From positions 1-12,740 of the forward strand of contig JAZDHC010000081.1 in assembly GCA_043806395.1 (NCBI GenBank): a stretch of DNA of 12,740 bases, written 5' to 3'. Under the pieces are notes generated by a model. That model was not told the origin of the DNA and did not search any database. It saw only the letters and a list, made by a program, of their open reading frames with translations. Source of the DNA: CG2-30-40-21 sp043806395. Lineage in GTDB: Bacteria; UBA9089; CG2-30-40-21. The position numbers were made by a program, and so were the translations under genes. Of the stretch, positions 1 to 7,442 are shown in pieces (positions within the stretch are counted from its first letter, which is position 1; every line of letters begins with the position of its first letter).

Positions 1-39
1 ACCTTTGTTTGAAAGCTTGCGGTTAGTTGAGAGTGCAAT

Positions 40-72
40 ATTCCCCCTTAGAAAAGGGGGTTAGGGGGTTGT
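40..72. repeat. Dispersed GC-palindrome repeat, family A copy 1
   Basis: This 33-bp element has the core CCCCCTTAGAAAAGGGGG followed by TTAGGGGGTTGT. It matches the copy at 10868-10900 with one substitution (A to G) and is inverted relative to 10709-10741. The CCCCCTT/AAGGGGG arms can form a short hairpin. It lies downstream of the feoB stop codon. No T-run follows on either strand, so an intrinsic terminator role is not supported. Confidence 0.85.
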
Positions 73-123
73 ATTCTGTAGATGATGTCCCCTTGCCCGA
101 AAGGAATCATATGAAAAACGATG

Positions 124-144
124 AAAGTGAACCGTCCCTAATTT
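124..144. repeat. Short GGGACGGTTCAC-type motif overlapping feoB stop
   Basis: On the minus strand this reads AAATTAGGGACGGTTCACTTT and supplies the TAG stop codon and last residue of FeoB. From memory, GGGACGGTTCAC is a recurrent dispersed motif in many bacterial genomes. Only one copy is visible here, so calling it a repeat rests on recall rather than on this window. Confidence 0.35.
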
Positions 145-1859
145 ACCATTCTTGACAAAATCAGATTAAGCAGCCCTCCAACTATTAATGTAGAAACAAT
201 CATAATACCTGTTGCCTTGAGCACACCCTTTACCCCCAACTCCTTGACCATAATGGCAAAGGTAGCTACGCATGGGAAATACATGGTCAGGACAACGCTT
301 GATACAACCAATTGTGGAAGGGTAAGTCCCAGCGGTGCAAGCATACCCACAGCAACATCCTTACGCAAAAAACCAATCAACAATGCCCCGGCAGCCTCCT
401 TGGGTAAGCCCAGAATACCACAGACAACCGGCTGTGCAACCCTTGCTATCAGATCAATTATCCCAAAGGTATAGAATATATTAGCTATAAATATCCCTAC
501 CATTATCCATGGAACCCCTTCTCTGACAAACCACGCTATCCTCATCCAGACCTTTTTAACCAGACCCGGAAGGTATGGAAAACGATAGGGTGGTATCTCC
601 AGAAACATCTCTGTTGATTCGCCACCCATCACCTTGTTCAGGATAACACCAAGGACAATCCAGACCACAAACAAGCTGCCAAATACCATTCCCAACCCAG
701 CAGTCCCATATTTACCCAGCAGCCCAACAACCATAGCAATCTGTGCCATGCACGGTACAGCAATAGCCGTCAAGGTGGTAACAATAAACCTTTCCCGCTT
801 TGTATCCATAACCCTTGCTGACAGAACAGCCGGCACATTACAACCCAGACCAAGCATCATGGGAATAATAGCCATACCGTGCATACCCAGCCGATGCATG
901 ATATTATCTGCTAAAACTGCCAGCCTCGGTAGATAGCCAGAATCCTCCAGAAAGGAAATAATAAAATAAAAGGCAAAGATATAAGGAAGGACAACACCAA
1001 ATTCGATAAACATCCCGGTTGTAAGCAAGCCAAATGATTGATTATAATCTATCTTACCATCAATTAATCTGCCAATCAGGATGTCATGGATGAATCCAGT
1101 TCCCTCAAAAAGGCTTGATACCTTCAGCATCAATGGTGTCCATAGATTTTCAAATAATGGCGTAAACACATAATTTATCAGCCCCTCGCCAATAAACCTT
1201 ATTGTCTGAAATACGCAGAAAAGAACCATCAGGGCAATTAAACTCCCCCTTACCGGAGAAATGGTTGCATCTCTAAGTCGTTCATAGAGTTTATGATGGC
1301 GATGGGTTATTTTTTCAACGCTTTCGGTGATATTGCCTGCCTCATGTAACCTTTCCCCTTCTTCATACTCGTATGTACTGCAAGCTGCATCCTTTATTGA
1401 TGAAACAAGCACCTTGAATCCCTCACCGGTTAAGGCACAGACAGGGATACAGGGCACACCAAGAATTTGCTGAAGCTTTTCCGCATCAATCTGTATTCCG
1501 GTATGTTTTGCCTCATCCCAGAGATTAAGGGCAATTATCATGGGAATTTTTTTCTTTATCAATTGCAGGGTAAGATTCAAGCTTCTTATCAGATTTGTGG
1601 AATTAATTACATTGATGACAACAATATTATCAGTATTGAGTATATCGCAGGCTACCTTTTCGGCAATTGAGACAGGCTCTAAGGTATATACCCCGGGCAC
1701 ATCAATTACCTCAACTGTTTCCCCGCTCAGGTTCATATATCCCTTAGTAAATTCTACGGTTGTGCCCGGATAATTGGATGAAATGACATGCACGCCGGTA
1801 AAACGAGAGAAGACTACACTTTTACCAACATTTGGGTTGCCCATGAGAAGGATGTTCAT
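138..1859 (-). CDS. feoB: Ferrous iron transport protein FeoB (short form)
   Basis: FeoB is an inner-membrane Fe(II) transporter with an N-terminal GTPase domain. The protein has 573 residues, somewhat shorter than the usual 650-770. G-domain motifs are clear: G1 GNPNVGKS (residues 7-14), G2 PGTT, G3 DVPG, G4 NLWD and G5 ALTGEG. A helical spacer follows, then a polytopic domain with the two Gate signatures GCNVPAVLSARVM and YFPCVATFAIMVKELG, plus VPCMAQIAMV. The ATG directly abuts the feoA stop codon (TAAATG), with GGAGG placed within the end of feoA, so coupled translation with feoA is likely. The stop codon falls inside a dispersed-type motif, but the C-terminal membrane segment looks complete. 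No convincing Fur box was found. Function is confident; iron specificity follows from the family. Confidence 0.96.
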   Translation of the reverse strand: MNILLMGNPNVGKSVVFSRFTGVHVISSNYPGTTVEFTKGYMNLSGETVEVIDVPGVYTLEPVSIAEKVACDILNTDNIVVINVINSTNLIRSLNLTLQLIKKKIPMIIALNLWDEAKHTGIQIDAEKLQQILGVPCIPVCALTGEGFKVLVSSIKDAACSTYEYEEGERLHEAGNITESVEKITHRHHKLYERLRDATISPVRGSLIALMVLFCVFQTIRFIGEGLINYVFTPLFENLWTPLMLKVSSLFEGTGFIHDILIGRLIDGKIDYNQSFGLLTTGMFIEFGVVLPYIFAFYFIISFLEDSGYLPRLAVLADNIMHRLGMHGMAIIPMMLGLGCNVPAVLSARVMDTKRERFIVTTLTAIAVPCMAQIAMVVGLLGKYGTAGLGMVFGSLFVVWIVLGVILNKVMGGESTEMFLEIPPYRFPYLPGLVKKVWMRIAWFVREGVPWIMVGIFIANIFYTFGIIDLIARVAQPVVCGILGLPKEAAGALLIGFLRKDVAVGMLAPLGLTLPQLVVSSVVLTMYFPCVATFAIMVKELGVKGVLKATGIMIVSTLIVGGLLNLILSRMVN

Positions 1860-2264
1860 TTAATGTCCTCCACTTACCCACACCAACACTTTTTTTGCTA
1901 TCCCAATGCCAATGGCTATCTGAGTTCTGCCTATTTCTACCACCACAGGTCCACACATGATATGCTGGCTTACCTTTTTTATCTTTGCCCCAACCATGAG
2001 CCCAAGCGTAGAAAGCCTTGAAGCCATAATATGTCCGCCATGAATCTCGACAATCACACCATCCCAATCAGGCTCCATGTCAACTAAGGTGAATACATTG
2101 GCGTTTGCTTGAGTTTTTTCTTTTCTTATATGGTTCGTAGCTTGTTGTTCGTGATTTGTTGTAATGTGGGTTGAATATGCTGTCTGACATTTTCTATCAC
2201 CACCTAAATTTTCATCACCCTTTGTGTCTTGTGAATTTATGGGTATTTTATTGATATTCTCCAC
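1860..2264 (-). CDS. feoA: FeoA-domain protein with unusual N-terminal extension
   Basis: FeoA is a small SH3-like cytoplasmic partner of FeoB. The FeoA fold spans residues ~58-134 (FTLVDMEPDWDGVIVEIHGG, then STLGLMVGAKIKKV and GPVVVEIGRTQIAIG). The reading frame opens 57 residues further upstream than a normal FeoA of about 75 residues. A GTG at 2262-2264 follows an AAGGGGG ribosome site and is the best start for the whole frame; an internal ATG (residue 63) would cut the first strand. The extension is polar and low in complexity. It contains two imperfect 14-nt tandem units at 2133-2160 and looks like repeat-derived DNA read in frame. Two out-of-frame ATGs with good ribosome sites (2299 and 2190) suggest a frameshift in the leader. 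The domain is certain; the start is not. Confidence 0.85.
   Translation of the reverse strand: MENINKIPINSQDTKGDENLGGDRKCQTAYSTHITTNHEQQATNHIRKEKTQANANVFTLVDMEPDWDGVIVEIHGGHIMASRLSTLGLMVGAKIKKVSQHIMCGPVVVEIGRTQIAIGIGIAKKVLVWVSGGH
2133..2160. repeat. Imperfect 14-nt tandem repeat inside feoA extension
   Basis: GTTCGTAGCTTGTT is followed at once by GTTCGTGATTTGTT (11 of 14 identical), then by a degenerate third unit. The array is translated in frame as a Gln/Asn/His-rich stretch of the FeoA N-terminal extension. Confidence 0.6.
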
Positions 2265-2299
2265 ATAGCCCCCTTATTTATAAATGATGATATTGGCAT
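2237..2299 (-). other. Possible 20-codon leader ORF ahead of feoA
   Basis: ATG at 2297-2299 follows a strong GGAGGAG ribosome site at 2303-2309 with five bases between GGAGG and ATG. The ORF encodes MPISSFINKGAMWRISIKYP and stops 28 bases inside the proposed feoA frame. Its ribosome site is stronger than that of feoA. It could be a leader peptide coupling the upstream ABC gene to feoA, or the original feoA start thrown out of frame by an indel. Its length is too short for coding statistics. Confidence 0.25.
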
Positions 2300-2314
2300 G
2301 TGCTCCTCCAAAGA

Positions 2315-4006
2315 TTACCAGTTTTCCAGACAAAACGAAAATTCCTCTACAGAAAGAAGTCCTCTGCCAAAACCATAGCCAAATTCAACCATTTCTGGTG
2401 CAAGAAGACTTGCCTCTCTTAAGAGATCCCTGTCAGAAAAAACCTCTCGCACGGAAGCATCCCCAATAATTCCACCATCCTTCATAATTATCATTCTGTG
2501 GCTATACTCAGCAATCAGCCACATACATTGGGTAGCCATGATAATGGTATGCCCCTTTTGATTAAGCTCTATCAATAGCTCCATGAGACTTTTTATCTCC
2601 TGATAGTCAAGCCCACTCACAGGTTCATCAAGGAGAATAATCTTTGGTTTAATGGCAAACATAGAGGCTAAGGCTAACCGTTGTTGTTCCCCTTTAGTGA
2701 GTAGGTCTGGCCGTTCATCCTCGTATTTTTCAAGCTTAACCATCTTCAAAACATCATAAACCCTTCGATAGATTTCATCCCTTGAGCATCCAAGATTTTG
2801 CGGGCCAAAGGCAACCTCTTCAAACACAGAATTGGCAAACAATAAATTTCCATGATTTTGAGATACAAATCCTACCTGATGGCTTAAGAAAGAACAATCA
2901 ATATCCATGGTATTCCATCCAAGGATAAACACATCCCCATTAGTGGGCAACAACATACCATTCAAATGGTTAAGCAGGGTTGTCTTTCCACTTCCATTTC
3001 TTCCGGCAATAGCGACAAACTCTCCCTCACGAATCTTCAGATTGATATTATTAAGAGCTTTTATCCCATCAGGCTGGATACATTCCATGTCTGTTGTCCA
3101 GATTACCTGCTCTCCATAATTATTGAGGTTGAATGCATCCTGCTCAATAAGTTGTTGGTATTTTTTTCCAGAGATAATCCATTTTTCCTTTTCAGCTATC
3201 TTCAATGCCTCATTTATATCTACAGGAAGTTGTCTGGCATATCCCATTTCGTGAAATAGGACTGGAATCTGCCATGGTCTAATGCCACATTTTTCCAGAA
3301 GAAGAGGTTTCCTTAATATATCCTTTGGCGCCTCATCTGCAACTATTTCTCCTTCATCAAGAATAACAACCCTGTCTGCAGACAGTATTTCCCTTGATTC
3401 ATTCCAGATAACAATAATACAGACCCCTTCTTCCTTGAGCATTTCACAGACAGATAATATCTCATTACGGCCAAATGGGTCCAAATCCGTTAAAGATGTA
3501 TCAAGGACAATGATTTTGGGTTTCATGGAAAGAATAGAGGCAATTGCCAACCGTTGTCTTTCCCCTTCAGAAAGTGTTTCAGGGTTTCTATGTTCAAACC
3601 CTGTTAAGCCTGTTTTCATGAGGGTGACTTTGACCAATCTTCTTATCTCTTCAGGCATTATTCGTAAATTTTCCGGACCAAAGGCTACCTCAAGATAGAC
3701 ACTGCTTGAAAAAAGCTGATGATCAAAATCCTGAGATACCACGCCAATATCCCTTGATAATTCACATATCGCTTTGGATTTTGTCAAGTCATCAAATATT
3801 TCTATACTACCCTGAATTTCACATGGATGTAAATTAGGAATAACACCGTTCAGGCATTTTATCAGCGTAGACTTGCCCGACCCACTTTTGCCCATGATAA
3901 ACACCATCTCTCCCTTTTCTATAGAAAGGGTGAGTTGCTTAATTGCATATTTAGGCTGCTTTGGAAATCGAACGCTCAGGTCATTAATGGTAATTGTTTG
4001 TATCAT
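2315..4006 (-). CDS. Double-domain ECF/CbiO-type ABC transporter ATPase with degenerate ATP sites
   Basis: The 563-residue protein carries two fused nucleotide-binding domains, as in the CbiO/YkoD/EcfA ATPases of energy-coupling-factor importers for vitamins, cobalt or nickel. Domain 1: Walker A GKSGSGKST (39-47), Q-loop Q92, ECF-like AFGPENL, signature LSEGERQ (145-151), Walker B IIVLD ending at D169. Domain 2: Walker A GRNGSGKTT (335-343), Q383, AFGPQNLG, signature LTKGEQQ (436-442), Walker B IILLDE (460-461). In domain 1 the residue after the Walker B Asp is Thr170 instead of Glu, and the switch His position is Asn202. In domain 2 the Glu is present but the switch His is Gln493. The ATG has an AAAGGAT ribosome site and lies 18 bp after the O-antigen ligase gene. 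No EcfT or S-component gene is in the window. Confidence 0.9.
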   Translation of the reverse strand: MIQTITINDLSVRFPKQPKYAIKQLTLSIEKGEMVFIMGKSGSGKSTLIKCLNGVIPNLHPCEIQGSIEIFDDLTKSKAICELSRDIGVVSQDFDHQLFSSSVYLEVAFGPENLRIMPEEIRRLVKVTLMKTGLTGFEHRNPETLSEGERQRLAIASILSMKPKIIVLDTSLTDLDPFGRNEILSVCEMLKEEGVCIIVIWNESREILSADRVVILDEGEIVADEAPKDILRKPLLLEKCGIRPWQIPVLFHEMGYARQLPVDINEALKIAEKEKWIISGKKYQQLIEQDAFNLNNYGEQVIWTTDMECIQPDGIKALNNINLKIREGEFVAIAGRNGSGKTTLLNHLNGMLLPTNGDVFILGWNTMDIDCSFLSHQVGFVSQNHGNLLFANSVFEEVAFGPQNLGCSRDEIYRRVYDVLKMVKLEKYEDERPDLLTKGEQQRLALASMFAIKPKIILLDEPVSGLDYQEIKSLMELLIELNQKGHTIIMATQCMWLIAEYSHRMIIMKDGGIIGDASVREVFSDRDLLREASLLAPEMVEFGYGFGRGLLSVEEFSFCLENW

Positions 4007-4024
4007 AATAGTATATCCTTTCCT

Positions 4025-6298
4025 CTACCGCTGATGGCACGCAGCAAGCATTTGTTGAAGATAGGCATTATTTGGGGCTAATTTCAATGCTGCATTAAAT
4101 TCACAAGTTGCCTTGTCAAGCATCCCCTGTTTGAAATAAATAGACCCCAGATCACCATGGTATTTCGGGTTGTTTGGATTAAGCATCACAGCCTGTTGCA
4201 TCATTTTACATGCCTTTGACAGAGAGCCTGCCTCAAAGTAAAACCGACCAAGGGATGCCCATGCACTTACAATGGTTGAGTCATATTTTACGGCTTTTTC
4301 TAATGAGGCTATGCCTTCTTTTTTTAATCCTTGTTGAACCTGTAATTCACCCAGTATCCGATGATATTCTGCATTTTTGGGGTATATCTTTATTGCCCTG
4401 CTTATTTCATCCATAGCCTCTTTATACTTATTTTCATAAACGAAGATGGCAGCAAGGTTGTTGTGCGGATCCCCAAAAAGCGGCTTTAGTTCTAAGGCAC
4501 GATTGCAGGCATCAATTGCCTTTCCTCTGGCAGAGGTATCGCCATAAACAACATAAGCCTTTCCATAGGTTGAACTAAGAATGTTATAATAATAGGCATG
4601 TTGTGGATTAATCCTGACAGCATCCTCAGCTCGTTTGAGGAGCTTGTCAAAGGATTCCCTTGACCTGTCTGATAGGGTAGAATATACTGCCAGCATTTCC
4701 CCATAATAAAACTCTTCACCTGGATTATATTCTAACGCCTTTTCATACATATAGATAGCCTGATCAAGATCCTGTTGCTGACTCAAAGCAAGAGCATTTT
4801 TGTAATACACATCCGCCTTACAAGCAAAGAAAGAATATCGGATGAGGATAACACACAGAATAATAGCTGCTACTGGCAGGATTATTCTCACTAATGGATT
4901 AATTGATAGGGTGCGAGAGACAGGCTTTGCCCCAATCCCAATGCCAGCAACGCTTCCTATTAATACCCAAAAAAGCACAGATGTAGGCACAACCCCAAAT
5001 CCAACCTCATTTTGAATCAAATAAGAAACAACGGCAGCAATGGAAGCTGAGATAAGCCATTTATCCGGGTATTTAAGTCCTCCTTTCCATAACCTTCCAG
5101 CCAGAATAAAAAAGCTGATCAATACCCAGAGGTAGACAGCCAGTCCAAAAAGCCCACGGGTAGCTGCAATATCAAGCATCTCATTGTGTGCCTTATCAAT
5201 CAAGGTGTTGTATCCACCCTCAGCACGGATAAATCCAAGTGTTTCATGTTTTGTCGCAGCCATGCGTAAGGCATCTGGACCTACCCCAAATATAGGACTA
5301 TCCATGATGACTCCCATGGTTGTTTTCCATATTTGAATACGATTGGCAAAGGTGCCTGCCGCCTCAATTTTTCCCTTTCCCTCTGATTTGACAATCTGGA
5401 TGGTGCCTGCGAGTTTAGGCAAGGGTGAGGTTTTTTCATTCAGGCAAAGCCCAGCGGTAGTCAGGATAATGATCAATCCAGATATTGCCACCATTTTTCG
5501 TTTTTTCCATACCTCTGCCCTGTTTAATATGGCAAATATAATCAATCCAGCTAAAAGTCCAAGAAACCCACCGCGATTTTTGGTAATTATCAGACAAGCA
5601 TAAATGAGAAGACTGCCAATGCCAGCAAGGATGATATGCCATTTTGTGTTGCTGCTTAAAAGCAGCCCCATCCCAAGAAAGATCACCATAGCCATATATC
5701 CACCAACATAGTTCTGGTTGCCAAAAAATGAAATAGGTATGCCACCACTGCCCCATCTGGAAAGGTCAATTCCAAATGGCTGGAGTATACCACAAACAGC
5801 AGCTATAACCCCAACAGCCACAATAATTATCGCACCCTTTTTTATCCAGACAATCTCCCTGACAATATTGGCACTCAAATAGCATAGAGCTGCATAATTA
5901 ATCAGGGTAAGCAATCCCTCGGATCGTTTGTATTCACCAATCATGCTCATGTACGGAAGAATCGAAAAACAGGTTGACAGAACACAACTAAACAAAAAGA
6001 CAAGCAAAGGGATATTAATGAGTGTCTTTGACACCATCATTTTGCCACTTATACTTAGCTTGATTGACCAGATAAGCAAACACCCACAGGTAAGTACCCA
6101 CATCCATACAGCCTTGCCCAATTCAATGCTGGAGAGGTGTGCGTCAATAATCAAGGGTGTACCAATAAGGATCAATAACACCATCCATCGCATGAGTTTT
6201 TCGTCTGCTTGAGCAAATAAGGCAGCACCTCTGGCAAAGACATTATCTTTGCCAGAGATCGTTTTGTGTTCATAATTTTGCTTTTTGTGTTTCTTCAT
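4025..6298 (-). CDS. O-antigen ligase/polymerase-like membrane protein with C-terminal TPR domain
   Basis: The 757-residue protein has a cytoplasmic N-terminus and about a dozen hydrophobic helices (residues ~38-500). A Wzy_C/WaaL-type core includes TKNRGGFLG, FGVGPDALR and the loop DKAHNEMLDIAATRGLFGL. From about residue 505 to the end there are roughly seven tetratricopeptide repeats (for example DQAIYMYEKALEYNP and DKATCEFNAALKLAPNN). Family members ligate or polymerise undecaprenyl-linked glycans on the periplasmic side, and this ligase-plus-TPR architecture is common in uncultured diderms. The ATG overlaps the stop codon of the cstA remnant (ATGA), so translation is probably coupled; AGGGG sits about nine bases upstream. 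Whether it handles O-antigen, another polysaccharide or protein glycosylation cannot be told. Confidence 0.88.
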   Translation of the reverse strand: MKKHKKQNYEHKTISGKDNVFARGAALFAQADEKLMRWMVLLILIGTPLIIDAHLSSIELGKAVWMWVLTCGCLLIWSIKLSISGKMMVSKTLINIPLLVFLFSCVLSTCFSILPYMSMIGEYKRSEGLLTLINYAALCYLSANIVREIVWIKKGAIIIVAVGVIAAVCGILQPFGIDLSRWGSGGIPISFFGNQNYVGGYMAMVIFLGMGLLLSSNTKWHIILAGIGSLLIYACLIITKNRGGFLGLLAGLIIFAILNRAEVWKKRKMVAISGLIIILTTAGLCLNEKTSPLPKLAGTIQIVKSEGKGKIEAAGTFANRIQIWKTTMGVIMDSPIFGVGPDALRMAATKHETLGFIRAEGGYNTLIDKAHNEMLDIAATRGLFGLAVYLWVLISFFILAGRLWKGGLKYPDKWLISASIAAVVSYLIQNEVGFGVVPTSVLFWVLIGSVAGIGIGAKPVSRTLSINPLVRIILPVAAIILCVILIRYSFFACKADVYYKNALALSQQQDLDQAIYMYEKALEYNPGEEFYYGEMLAVYSTLSDRSRESFDKLLKRAEDAVRINPQHAYYYNILSSTYGKAYVVYGDTSARGKAIDACNRALELKPLFGDPHNNLAAIFVYENKYKEAMDEISRAIKIYPKNAEYHRILGELQVQQGLKKEGIASLEKAVKYDSTIVSAWASLGRFYFEAGSLSKACKMMQQAVMLNPNNPKYHGDLGSIYFKQGMLDKATCEFNAALKLAPNNAYLQQMLAACHQR

Positions 6299-6720
6299 AT
6301 CGTTGTGCCCCTGCGGTGAAAGGCTTTATGCCAGACCCACAACATATCCAGCAATGCCACTAAGGCTAAAATGGCCATTAATAGAACCAGAAAAGCGTCA
6401 ATCTTAAAGGTCAATGCCTCAGTAGCCGTAACAGCTTGAGCAGCCTTGGTTGTAAACATGCTCAGGAGTTGCCATGAGGCTGTGAATGTGGTTACGAACA
6501 TAAACAGCATAGGAATAAGCGTGACCCAGAGGTATTGAATTTTATTCTCTTTGATCAAAAGGGTCGTGCCGATGCCCAGAGCAATTGCTGCTAAAAGCTG
6601 ATTGGACACACCAAACATGGGCCAGATGGTAGCAATACTGCCGGAATAGATTAAATACGCCCATGCAATTACAACCATGAGGCTGTAGCGGAAGGCTTCA
6701 GCCTTCCATCTTCCTTCCAT
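6295..6720 (-). pseudogene. CstA carbon-starvation protein, C-terminal remnant
   Basis: These 141 residues match only the C-terminal part of CstA, a pyruvate/peptide-uptake membrane protein that is normally about 480-700 residues. The family motif is visible as GSIATIWPMFGVSNQLLAA, followed by hydrophobic segments and a basic tail. Homology starts near residue 12; residues 1-11 (MEGRWKAEAFR) are encoded by the palindromic repeat at 6690-6743, which marks the break point. The rest of cstA is absent upstream, where the yggU gene follows after 123 bp. The last codon overlaps the start of the O-antigen ligase gene. The fragment has about three membrane helices and may be kept only for coupled translation, or not expressed. 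A transport function is not expected. Confidence 0.85.
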
Positions 6721-6743
6721 CCATTGGAGGGCTGAAGCCCTCC
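6690..6743. repeat. Paired palindromes GGAAGGCTTCAGCCTTCC / GGAGGGCTGAAGCCCTCC
   Basis: Two 18-bp near-palindromes (6690-6707 and 6726-6743) of the same family lie 18 bp apart in opposite orientation. The first is translated as the N-terminus of the cstA remnant. The unit GAGGGCTGAAGCCCTC is a recurrent dispersed palindrome in many genomes (from memory). Confidence 0.8.
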
Positions 6744-6758
6744 TCTACATTATTATCG

Positions 6759-6801
6759 TAGGACTCGCAAAACACCATTTTCTCATTTTGCGTAAGTCCT
6801 A
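6759..6801. repeat. Inverted repeat TAGGACT(TA)CGCAAAA
   Basis: The left arm TAGGACTCGCAAAA (6759-6772) and right arm TTTTGCGTAAGTCCTA (6786-6801) are inverted copies that differ by a two-base TA indel, separated by 13 bases. The right-arm motif CATTTTGCGTAAGT recurs at 12373-12386. Confidence 0.75.
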
Positions 6802-6843
6802 ATGATATATGAAATGCCATCTCGTGTTTTGCTTTTGGCATCC

Positions 6844-7146
6844 TCAACTCCACTCTGGCAACTCTACCCCATCCTCTACCTGAACCTGCACTCTCTTCAA
6901 CCGTGAGGTCTGTCCTGAGGTTATGGACACTTGTGTCTTTTTCACACCCAGTTCCTTAGCCAGAAGATTTATCAATGCCTTGTTTGCCTTGCCATCAACC
7001 GGCGGGCTTTGAACGCGTATCTTTATCTGCGGAGACTCCCCTCCTTTCCAGGGAGGGGTCAGAGATGGTTTTTTATCCTCCTGCCAAACAATCTCGTTTT
7101 TTGAGGCTGATGGCTGGAGTTTTACATTCAAATGCAATATTTTCAT
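6844..7146 (-). CDS. yggU: DUF167/YggU family protein carrying an in-frame repeat insertion
   Basis: This is a 100-residue member of the conserved UPF0235/DUF167 family (cytoplasmic, function unknown). Family motifs are VKLQPSASKNEI (8-19), KIRVQSPPVDGKANKALINLL (42-62), KTQVSITSGQTSRLKRV. Between them, residues 25-38 (KKPSLTPPWKGGES) have no counterpart in a normal DUF167 protein and are encoded by a palindromic element. Without them the protein is about 86 residues, close to a typical family size. The ATG overlaps the yggT stop by one base (TAATG), making this the last gene of the yggS-proC-yggT-yggU cluster. The insertion falls in a loop before the central strand, so the fold could tolerate it. 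Confidence 0.9.
   Translation of the reverse strand: MKILHLNVKLQPSASKNEIVWQEDKKPSLTPPWKGGESPQIKIRVQSPPVDGKANKALINLLAKELGVKKTQVSITSGQTSRLKRVQVQVEDGVELPEWS
7033..7074. repeat. Palindromic element inserted in frame in yggU
   Basis: On the plus strand it contains TCCCCTCCTTTCCAGGGAGGGG, described here as arms CCCCTCC and GGAGGGG around a short loop. It encodes SLTPPWKGG in yggU, a peptide typical of such repeats when read in this frame. It is similar in design to, but not the same sequence as, the CCCCCT/AGGGGG repeat family A. Confidence 0.7.
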
Positions 7147-7442
7147 TATCCTAATCGTGCCTCTATCTGAAATAATATTCTCATCACAAAGTTCTCAATA
7201 AATGCCAGCAAGAAAAACACCACCATAGGTGATATATCCACCATACCCATTGGTGGGATAATTCGTCGAAATGGGGCAAGAATTGGCTCTGTAACACGAT
7301 AGATAATCCGCACCAACTGGTTATATGGATCTGGATTTACCCATGAGAGCAGCATCCTTATGACTAAAACAAAGTAGATCATCTTGAATATCATGCCCAG
7401 TAGCATGGACAGGCTTCCTATTAATTCACCGAGTACAAACAT
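7146..7442 (-). CDS. yggT: YggT family membrane protein
   Basis: The 98-residue integral membrane protein has two hydrophobic segments (residues ~10-35 and ~68-90). They flank the family signature RMLLSWVNPDPYNQLVRIIY and VTEPILAPFRRIIPPMG. YggT proteins are conserved next to proC and yggS; roles in osmotic tolerance or cell-envelope and division functions have been proposed, without a settled biochemical activity. Its ATG overlaps the proC stop by one base and its own stop overlaps the yggU start, giving tight translational coupling. The length is normal for a single-unit YggT. Confidence 0.93.
   Translation of the reverse strand: MFVLGELIGSLSMLLGMIFKMIYFVLVIRMLLSWVNPDPYNQLVRIIYRVTEPILAPFRRIIPPMGMVDISPMVVFFLLAFIENFVMRILFQIEARLG

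Noticed and set aside
40..72. Repeat family A hairpin as a Rho-independent terminator for feoB.
   Set aside because: No run of T follows the stem on the feoB-sense strand, and identical elements occur where no gene end needs termination.
111..155. ATG AAA AAC frame with AAAGGA upstream, encoding MKNDESEPSLIYHS.
   Set aside because: Only 14 codons, mostly made of the dispersed-type GGGACGGTTCAC motif and antisense to the feoB end.
217..936. Plus-strand open frames antisense to feoB.
   Set aside because: They lie wholly inside a strongly supported FeoB gene, lack ribosome sites and encode no recognisable protein.
2265..2314. Search for a Fur box or separate promoter before feoA.
   Set aside because: No convincing palindromic Fur-type site or -35/-10 pair was seen; the genes are more simply read as one string with the upstream ATPase.
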